Assembly: GCA_003519585.1 (NCBI GenBank) | Contig: DOWL01000181.1 | Span: forward strand, 13,861 to 33,380 | DNA from: Nocardioides sp. | Lineage (GTDB): Bacteria > Actinomycetota > Actinomycetes > Propionibacteriales > Nocardioidaceae | DNA length: 19,520 nt | Direction of reading: 5' to 3' | Part shown: positions 14,345 through 19,520 of the stretch, one piece after another | How positions within the stretch are numbered: the first letter of the stretch is position 1 | Layout: each line of letters starts with the position of its first letter | Notes under the pieces: model-generated | The model's database searches: none | Seen by the model: only the letters and a program-made list of their open reading frames with translations | What the model was told of the DNA's origin: nothing | Program-made: the position numbers and the translations under genes

Positions 14345-15130
14345 TCAGCCCTCTCGTAGGTGTCGGGTCTCGGGGGACCAGCCGAGCCGTCGGGAGGCCG
14401 CCTCGCCGGCCTCCACGACCACCTCGGCCAGCCGGCGGCGTTGCTGGGCGCCCATCCTGGCAGCGGGCGCGCCGATGCTGATCGCGGCCACCACGCGCCC
14501 GGAGGCATCGCGGACCGGCGCCGCGATGGAAGCGACGCCGATCTCGCGCTCCTCCACCGCCTCGGACCAGCCTCGGGCGCGGATCCGGGAGAGTTCGGTG
14601 CGGAGCGCGGCCGGGTCGGTGATCGACTTCGGGGTCATCTGGTTCAGAGGCGCCACGTCGAGGACCCGGTCGAGATCGTCGTCGGCCAGATGGGCGAGCA
14701 GCACCTTGCCGGACGACGTGGTGTGCACGGGCACCCGGCGTCCGGTCTCGTTGAACAGGCGGAGCGTCTGGGAGCTCTCGAGCCGGTCGATGTAGACGAC
14801 CTCGTGGCCATCGAGGACCCCGACCTGGCAGCCCTCGTGTGTCTCCTCGCGGAGCGCGGCGAGCACCGGACCGACCGCACCGTGCAGATCCATGTGGGAC
14901 TGCACGACCTGGCCCAGCTCGAACATCGTCAGCCCGAGCCGGTAGCCGCCGCTGTCGGTCTTCTCGACCAGTCCCTCCTGGACCAGCGTGGTGAGCAGAC
15001 GGTGCACGGTGCTCTTGCCGAGGCCGAGGCGCCGGGACAGCTCCGAGACGCCGATCTCGCGCTCGCGGGACAGGAAGGCCTTCAGCAGCCGCGCGGCGTT
15101 GCCGACCGACGACAGGCCGCCATCGCTCAC
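14345..15130 (-). CDS. IclR-family transcriptional regulator
   Basis: A 261-residue regulator. The N-terminal winged helix-turn-helix is seen at about 6-68 (NAARLLKAFL, VSELSRRLGLGKSTVHRLLTTLVQEGLVEK, GGYRLGL). The C-terminal effector domain follows, with the usual TLRLFNETGRRVPVHTTSSGKVLLAHL and RGWSEAVEEREIGVASIAAPVRDASG blocks. IclR proteins commonly act as repressors or activators of aromatic catabolic operons, binding short inverted repeats as dimers of dimers. The GTG at 15130 overlaps the upstream stop as GTGA and has a GGGAG ribosome binding site; an ATG at 15154 is possible. Because it is co-transcribed from the promoter carrying the candidate operator boxes, it probably controls itself. 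The inducer is not known. Confidence 0.93.
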   Translation of the reverse strand: MSDGGLSSVGNAARLLKAFLSREREIGVSELSRRLGLGKSTVHRLLTTLVQEGLVEKTDSGGYRLGLTMFELGQVVQSHMDLHGAVGPVLAALREETHEGCQVGVLDGHEVVYIDRLESSQTLRLFNETGRRVPVHTTSSGKVLLAHLADDDLDRVLDVAPLNQMTPKSITDPAALRTELSRIRARGWSEAVEEREIGVASIAAPVRDASGRVVAAISIGAPAARMGAQQRRRLAEVVVEAGEAASRRLGWSPETRHLREG

Positions 15131-15861
15131 GAGTGGCTCCCGGCGGGCATCCATTGGGTGCGGCCGCCGACGGCGGTGAGCAGCGCCTTGCGGATCGCCT
15201 CGGGATCGGGGCCGCCCGACCCGCTGGCCTCGCAGGCCTCACGCACGCCCTCGTCGTACGGCGAGATCGCGCGCGCCAGCAGCGCCTGGGCGTGCGGCAG
15301 CCCGGCGATCGTGGCACCGGCGAGCTCGTCGACCAGCGCCTCCCGGCCGCGCACCCGCGAACGGATCGTCTCGAAGTCGCGGGCCGCGGCAGAGTGGCCG
15401 TTGGCCAGCCCGGTGCCGACGTGCGTCGCCTGGTGGCCCGAGAGGCCGGCCCCGGGCTGGGCGACCACGTGGTAGAGCACGGTGCCGACCCCGAGGGCGC
15501 GCTTGACCTCCTCGAACGCCGGCGATTCGCGCTCGTCGAGCAGCCCGAGCTCGGGCAGGACCACCGGGTCGAAGAAGCGCAGCTCCCAGGCGATCCCGTC
15601 GTACTCCGCCGTGATCGCCACCTCTGGGCCGCGCAGCGGACCGAGCGTCTCGGCCGTGGCCAGCAGGTGCAGGTTGCGGGCCGCGGCCGCCACGACGGTG
15701 AGCCGGCCGGCCGTGATGAGCGGCATCCGGCCGCGGACGCCCGGGGAGAAGGTGGCGGCCTGGTCGACGTACGCGCGGTGGATCTCCTGGACGTAGCCGG
15801 CCACCGCCTGCCGCATCGCCTCGGGGCCCGGTCCTGGGGGAGCAGGCTGACGTTCCGTCAT
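15127..15861 (-). CDS. Protein of unknown family, first gene of the IclR operon
   Basis: A 244-residue soluble protein I do not recognise. It has a helical N-terminus (AMRQAVAGYVQEIHRAYVDQ, 15-34), a strand-rich centre (PEVAITAEYDGIAWELRFFDPVVLPELGLLDE, about 79-110) and a His/Gly-rich block (SGHQATHVGTGLANGHS, with His143, His147 and His156) that could bind metal or a substrate. There is no signal peptide or membrane segment. The ATG at 15861 follows a GGAAGGG ribosome binding site; a GTG three codons earlier is possible. The stop overlaps the IclR start (GTGA). Being first in an operon of catechol meta-cleavage enzymes suggests an enzymatic step or substrate-binding role in the same pathway. 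One candidate operator box overlaps its start codon. Confidence 0.75.
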   Translation of the reverse strand: MTERQPAPPGPGPEAMRQAVAGYVQEIHRAYVDQAATFSPGVRGRMPLITAGRLTVVAAAARNLHLLATAETLGPLRGPEVAITAEYDGIAWELRFFDPVVLPELGLLDERESPAFEEVKRALGVGTVLYHVVAQPGAGLSGHQATHVGTGLANGHSAAARDFETIRSRVRGREALVDELAGATIAGLPHAQALLARAISPYDEGVREACEASGSGGPDPEAIRKALLTAVGGRTQWMPAGSHS

Positions 15862-15946
15862 ATGGAACACCCTTCCTTTACACGGAACGCTAGCCGTCCC
15901 TACGTTCGGGAGTCAAGAAGTCCACCGGGCGCCGGGAGGCCGCACC
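15852..15946. promoter_or_regulatory. Divergent promoter region with three candidate operator boxes
   Basis: This region separates the IclR operon (minus) from the catechol dioxygenase operon (plus). It carries the perfect inverted repeat GTTCC-N7-GGAAC at 15852-15868, CTTCC-N7-GGAAC at 15872-15888 and GTCCC-N7-GGGAG at 15896-15912, with starts 20 and 24 bp apart. The first box overlaps the start codon of the minus-strand gene. The plus gene has a GGGAGG ribosome binding site at about 15934-15939. Binding by IclR is inference from proximity and repeat form. Confidence 0.65.
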
Positions 15947-16858
15947 ATGGGAGTACTCAGACTCGCCCACGTCGACGTTCGAACGCCCGATCTGGAGCTG
16001 TCCACGGCGTACTACACCGAGGTGCTGGGGCTGCACGTCTCGGAGCGCACCGACGACGCGGTCTACCTCAAGTGCTGGGACGAGGAGGACCACCACTCGC
16101 TGCGGCTCCGGGCGGACACCCGGATCGGGATGGATCTGTTCTCCTTCCGGGTCGAGAAGGAGGACGACCTGCCCGAACTCGAGAGCCGGCTGGAGAAGGC
16201 CGGGTGTCACGTCGACCGGATCTCCAGGGGCGAGGCGGTCGGCCAGGGTGAGTCGATCCGCTTCGAGATCCCCTCGGGTCAGACCATGGAGCTGGTCTGG
16301 GAGCTCGAGAAGCGCGGGAACATCCTCGGCAAGCTCAACCCCTCGCCGGTCCCACCCCCGGACCTCCCCGGCATCGCCCCGCCGCGGATGGACCACCTGC
16401 TCATCAACGCCGAGGAGGTCGGCGAGGCGTACGCCTTCTTCAAGGAGGTGCTCGGCTTCCGGATGACCGAGCAGGTGCTCGACGCCAACGGCCACCAGCT
16501 CGGGGTCTGGCTGGAGCGGTCGCACTCACCCCACGACGTCGCGATCGTCAACGGCCCCAACGGCGCCCTGCACCACTTCGCGTTCTGGCTCGACGACTGG
16601 GATCACGTCCGCAAGTCGGCCGACATCCTCGCCTACAACGGAGTGCAGATCGACCAGGGACCGACCCGACACGGGGTCACCCGCGGCAACACCATCTACT
16701 TCTTCGACCCGCTCGGCACCCGCAACGAGGTGTTCACCGGCGGCTACAGCCCGGACCCGGACTTCCCCGAGATCACCTGGACCGAGGACCAGTTCGGGCG
16801 CGGGCTCTTCTACTACGAGAACGTCGTCGCGCAGCGGTTCCTGCGCTTCCACACCTGA
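15947..16858 (+). CDS. Catechol 2,3-dioxygenase, first copy (XylE type)
   Basis: A 303-residue extradiol dioxygenase of the vicinal oxygen chelate fold, close to the ~307 residues of XylE. Iron ligands match the family: His150 (MDH), His210 (LHHFAF) and Glu261 (NEVFTGG). The acid-base and oxygen-pocket residues are also present: His196 (SPHDVA), His242 (TRHGVT) and Tyr251. It opens the ring of a catechol next to the hydroxyls to give a 2-hydroxymuconic semialdehyde. The ATG at 15947 is preceded by GGGAGG and follows the divergent promoter. The next gene is a close relative 14 nt downstream, so this is a tandem paralogue pair in one operon with the histidine phosphatase and acetaldehyde dehydrogenase. 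Confidence 0.95.
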   Translation: MGVLRLAHVDVRTPDLELSTAYYTEVLGLHVSERTDDAVYLKCWDEEDHHSLRLRADTRIGMDLFSFRVEKEDDLPELESRLEKAGCHVDRISRGEAVGQGESIRFEIPSGQTMELVWELEKRGNILGKLNPSPVPPPDLPGIAPPRMDHLLINAEEVGEAYAFFKEVLGFRMTEQVLDANGHQLGVWLERSHSPHDVAIVNGPNGALHHFAFWLDDWDHVRKSADILAYNGVQIDQGPTRHGVTRGNTIYFFDPLGTRNEVFTGGYSPDPDFPEITWTEDQFGRGLFYYENVVAQRFLRFHT

Positions 16859-16872
16859 GACGAGGAGACGCC

Positions 16873-17790
16873 GTGTCCGACCGCATCCTCCGCTTGCAGC
16901 ATGTGCAGATCCGGGTCCCCGACCTGGAGTTGTGCACGGCGTACTACACCGAGGTGCTCGGCCTGATCGAGACCGCCCACGAGGAGAACCGGGTCTTCCT
17001 CAAGTGCTGGGACGAGCACGAGCACCACTCGGTCGTCCTGCGCCAGGCGCCGACGTACGGGCTGGACCACATGAGCTTCAAGGTCGCCGAGCTCGAGGAC
17101 CTCGACCATTACACCGAGCGGGTCGAGGCGTGGGGCATCCCGGTGAAGCGGTATGGCAAGGGCGAGCTCGGCCCCGGCTGGGGTGACGCGATCCGGTTCG
17201 AGGCGCCGTCCGGGCACACCGTCGAGCTCGGCTTCGGCATGGAGAAGGTCGGCAACATGCTGCCGCTGTTCAACCCGCCTCCGCGGCCGGGCAACCTGGT
17301 CGGCGTCGCACCGCCGCGGCTCGACCACATCTTCATCATGGCCGAGGACGTCGACGAGGCGACCCGGTTCTACCGCGAGGTGCTCGACTTCCGGTTGACC
17401 GAGCAGATCCTCGCCAACGACGGCCACCAGATCGCCACCTGGCTGGAGCGCTCGCACACTCCGCACGACCTGGCCATGGTGACCGGGCCCAACGGTGCCC
17501 TGCACCACTTCGCGTTCTGGGTCGACGACTGGAACGCCGTCCGCGAGGCCGCCGATCTGTTGGCCTTCAACGGCGTGAACATCGACGTCGCGCCCACCCG
17601 GCACGGGGTGACCCGGGGCCACACGACGTACTTCTTCGACCCGGTCGGCAACCGCAACGAGGTGTTCACCGGCGGCTATTGGGTGGACCCCGACTTCGAG
17701 CCGATCACCTGGACCGAGGAGGAGATGGGGCGCGCGATGTTCTACTACGCCCGCGAGGTCAACGAGCGCTTCTTCACGGTGCACAGCTGA
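16873..17790 (+). CDS. Catechol 2,3-dioxygenase, second copy (XylE type)
   Basis: A 305-residue paralogue of the preceding gene with all catalytic residues retained: iron ligands His152, His212 and Glu263, and pocket residues His198, His244 and Tyr253. It shares long blocks with copy one, such as LKCWDE, NGALHHFAFW and NRNEVFTGG in this copy. It differs in the N-terminal domain and in the loop after the first domain, so the two probably arose by duplication and may differ in substrate range. The start is a GTG at 16873 with a GAGGAG ribosome binding site 5 nt upstream; no better ATG exists. Its stop overlaps the phosphatase start (TGATG). Both copies appear active, so simple redundancy is not the only explanation. 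Confidence 0.95.
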   Translation: MSDRILRLQHVQIRVPDLELCTAYYTEVLGLIETAHEENRVFLKCWDEHEHHSVVLRQAPTYGLDHMSFKVAELEDLDHYTERVEAWGIPVKRYGKGELGPGWGDAIRFEAPSGHTVELGFGMEKVGNMLPLFNPPPRPGNLVGVAPPRLDHIFIMAEDVDEATRFYREVLDFRLTEQILANDGHQIATWLERSHTPHDLAMVTGPNGALHHFAFWVDDWNAVREAADLLAFNGVNIDVAPTRHGVTRGHTTYFFDPVGNRNEVFTGGYWVDPDFEPITWTEEEMGRAMFYYAREVNERFFTVHS

Positions 17791-18830
17791 TGACGCAGCC
17801 CAACCGTGGGGAGACCTTCCGGCGTACCGACCGGACCGACGCCCCGCATTACCTGGCCCGCTACACCGAGCGGCGCAGCCGCACCGAACCGGAGCCGACA
17901 CCCGACGACGATCCGTCGGTGCCGTTGTACCTCCGGCGTTTCCGCGACCGGCACGACGAGGCTCCGTCGCGGGCGCGGTCGGTCCCGCTGGAGTACGACG
18001 GCGAGCGGTTCGCGCCGGAGTACGCCGCGATCACCCGCAGCCACGAGATCATCCCCGAGGAGCGGGCCCTCCGGGACGCCTACACGACCGAGATCCGGAT
18101 CATCCGGCACGGCATCACCCAGGGCTACTCCACCGACGCCGGCCTCACCCCCATGGGCGCCTGGCAGGCCCATCAGCGCGGCCAGGCACTGTCCCGGACC
18201 CTGCGCGAGTGGCCGCAGATGCGGATCGTCTGCGCGCCGACCAACCGCGCCCGGCAGACCGCCGAGCAGATCCATCGCGGGCTGCTCGACGGGCTGCGCC
18301 AGTACGGCCGCGACTGCGAGGTCAGCGGTCCCGAGCCGGTCGACGAGCTGAAGAACTTCCAGGTCTGGTCCCCGGACGGCGTCCGCGACATCACCGCGTC
18401 GTTCCGCAAGTACCAGGCCGAGATGGAGAAGCTGGAGCGGATGGCGGTCGGTGACCGGCCGCGCTGGCTGGTCGAGATCGACCGGTTCTACCGGACCCAA
18501 CTCGGGGGCGCGGACCCGATCCAGCTGTGGCTCACCATCCCGCTGATGTACTTCGAGTCGCCCCAGGCGTGCGTACGCCGCTTCTGGATGGGGTTCAACC
18601 GGCTGATCGCCGAATCCCCGGGACAGCGCATCATCGCCGCCACCCACTCGGGCCCGATCCGCGCCTTCGCGACCTGGGCGCATGGCTACGACCCGGGCGA
18701 GCCGGTCAACACCGAGGAGGTGGTGGTGCGGGTCAAGCACGGTGGCCGGACCGCGACCGTGAGCTATCGCAATAGGGTCACCGAGGTGAACATCCCACAG
18801 GAAGACGAGATCCCGAGGTGGGACGCGTGA
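17790..18830 (+). CDS. Histidine phosphatase superfamily protein
   Basis: A 346-residue protein with a phosphoglycerate-mutase-like domain from about residue 100. The catalytic motif is IIRHG (RHG at 106-108), the second active-site His is in [10 protein letters not shown] (His286), and the usual Arg is in [13 protein letters not shown] (about 148-160). The first ~95 residues are a charged, probably disordered extension with a repeated YLxRxxxR pattern (about 21-27 and 47-54), unlike ordinary family members. Such enzymes remove phosphate from small molecules or proteins. A phosphatase is not part of the standard meta-cleavage pathway, yet it is coupled to the dioxygenase stop (TGATG), and its own stop overlaps the GTG of the dehydrogenase. 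The start is the ATG at 17790; an open frame further left lies inside the dioxygenase gene. Confidence 0.88.
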   Translation: MTQPNRGETFRRTDRTDAPHYLARYTERRSRTEPEPTPDDDPSVPLYLRRFRDRHDEAPSRARSVPLEYDGERFAPEYAAITRSHEIIPEERALRDAYTTEIRIIRHGITQGYSTDAGLTPMGAWQAHQRGQALSRTLREWPQMRIVCAPTNRARQTAEQIHRGLLDGLRQYGRDCEVSGPEPVDELKNFQVWSPDGVRDITASFRKYQAEMEKLERMAVGDRPRWLVEIDRFYRTQLGGADPIQLWLTIPLMYFESPQACVRRFWMGFNRLIAESPGQRIIAATHSGPIRAFATWAHGYDPGEPVNTEEVVVRVKHGGRTATVSYRNRVTEVNIPQEDEIPRWDA

Positions 18831-19520
18831 GCCGCCCCTCCACGAAGGCGACCGCGGCCATCATCGGCCCCGGCAACATCGGCACCGACCTGCTGGCCAA
18901 GCTCCAGCGCAGCGACTCCATCGAGGTCCAGTCCGTCGTCGGCGTGGTCGAGTCCGACGGGCTGCAGCGGGCCAGGGCGATGGGCCTCGACGCCTCGGCC
19001 GAGGGGCTCGACTGGCTGCTCGCCCGCAACGAGCTGCCGCAGATCGTCTTCGACGCCACCTCCGCCAAGGCGCACCGCGAGGCGGCGCCGCGGCTCGAAG
19101 AAGCCGGCATCGTCGCGGTCGACCTGACCCCGGCCGCCGTAGGGCCGCTGGTCTCGCCCCCGGTCAACTTCCGCGACCACGTCGACGCGATGAACATCAA
19201 CATGATCAGCTGCGGCGCCCAGGCGACCGTGCCGATCGTCCATGCAGTGTCCAGCGTGGTCCCGGTGGCGTACGCCGAGATCGTCGCCTCGGTCGCATCG
19301 AAGTCGGCCGGTCCCGGCACCCGCGCCAACATCGACGAGTTCACCCACACCACCAGCCGCGCGGTCCGCGAGCTCGGCGGCACGCCCAAGGGCAAGGCGA
19401 TCATCGTGCTCAACCCGGTCGAGCCGCCGATGATCATGCGGGACACGATCTACTGCGCAATCCCGCCGGACGCCGACCACGATGCGATCACCGCGTCGGT
19501 GGTGGCCCGGGTGGCCGAGG
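18827..19520 (+). CDS. Acetaldehyde dehydrogenase (acylating), 3' end outside window
   Basis: The frame runs off the right edge, so only about 231 residues are visible. The start is a GTG at 18827 overlapping the phosphatase stop (GTGA). A Rossmann loop [13 protein letters not shown] (11-23) binds NAD. The catalytic Cys is Cys129 in [13 protein letters not shown], as in DmpF, BphJ and MhpF. The later blocks [20 protein letters not shown] and [14 protein letters not shown] match the same family. It converts acetaldehyde from the aldolase reaction to acetyl-CoA, usually in a channelled complex with 4-hydroxy-2-oxovalerate aldolase, which is expected immediately downstream outside the window. 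Confidence 0.95.
   Translation, partial: MSRPSTKATAAIIGPGNIGTDLLAKLQRSDSIEVQSVVGVVESDGLQRARAMGLDASAEGLDWLLARNELPQIVFDATSAKAHREAAPRLEEAGIVAVDLTPAAVGPLVSPPVNFRDHVDAMNINMISCGAQATVPIVHAVSSVVPVAYAEIVASVASKSAGPGTRANIDEFTHTTSRAVRELGGTPKGKAIIVLNPVEPPMIMRDTIYCAIPPDADHDAITASVVARVAE

Noticed and set aside
1..19520. CRISPR arrays, tRNA or rRNA genes, transposases and phage integrases
   Set aside because: No spaced direct repeats, cloverleaf-like segments or matching protein motifs were seen.

Overview
The window is high-GC DNA from an actinobacterium, most likely Nocardioides or a relative. Codon use is strongly G/C-ending, GTG starts and 4-8 nt stop/start overlaps are common, and a DUF222/HNH (13E12-repeat type) endonuclease is present. 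This placement is inference. No rRNA, tRNA, CRISPR array, transposase or integrase was seen.

Left part (1-3513, + strand): a tightly packed three-gene unit that enters from upstream. It holds the C-terminal part of an unrecognised protein, a 506-residue protein with a hydrophobic C-terminal third, and a 444-residue protein built like a polymorphic toxin (Pro/Lys-rich N-terminus, helical middle, compact C-terminal domain). It may be an effector cassette, and it is the least understood part of the window.

Middle part (3530-7835): apparently unrelated accessory genes. These are an EamA/DMT-type membrane transporter (-), a gene-free stretch with two inverted repeats, a DUF222/HNH endonuclease (+), a GNAT acetyltransferase (-) and a DUF695-like protein (-).

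Right part (7953-19520): one aromatic meta-cleavage catabolic locus arranged around two divergent promoter regions plus one single promoter. A minus-strand operon (10372 down to 7953) encodes a frameshifted HAD hydrolase, 4-oxalocrotonate tautomerase, an NTF2-like protein, a Dabb-like protein and an SDR. Plus-strand genes encode a flavin/[2Fe-2S] reductase and a CMD/AhpD-like protein. A second minus-strand operon (15861 down to 12154) encodes a conserved-looking protein of unknown family, an IclR regulator, 2-oxopent-4-enoate hydratase, 4-oxalocrotonate decarboxylase, a Rieske ferredoxin and a DUF1330-like protein. A plus-strand operon starting at 15947 encodes two tandem catechol 2,3-dioxygenases, a histidine phosphatase and acetaldehyde dehydrogenase, which runs off the window. 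Together they cover ring cleavage, tautomerisation, decarboxylation, hydration and the final acetaldehyde oxidation. The ring-hydroxylating oxygenase, the semialdehyde dehydrogenase and the aldolase are not in the window.

Main new observation: a 17-bp element of the form GTTCC-N7-GGRAC, with variants, occurs eight times. The copies lie in arrays spaced 20-24 bp start to start, in exactly the three promoter regions of the catabolic locus. They are a good candidate for the operators of the IclR protein encoded here and would tie all four transcription units into one regulon.
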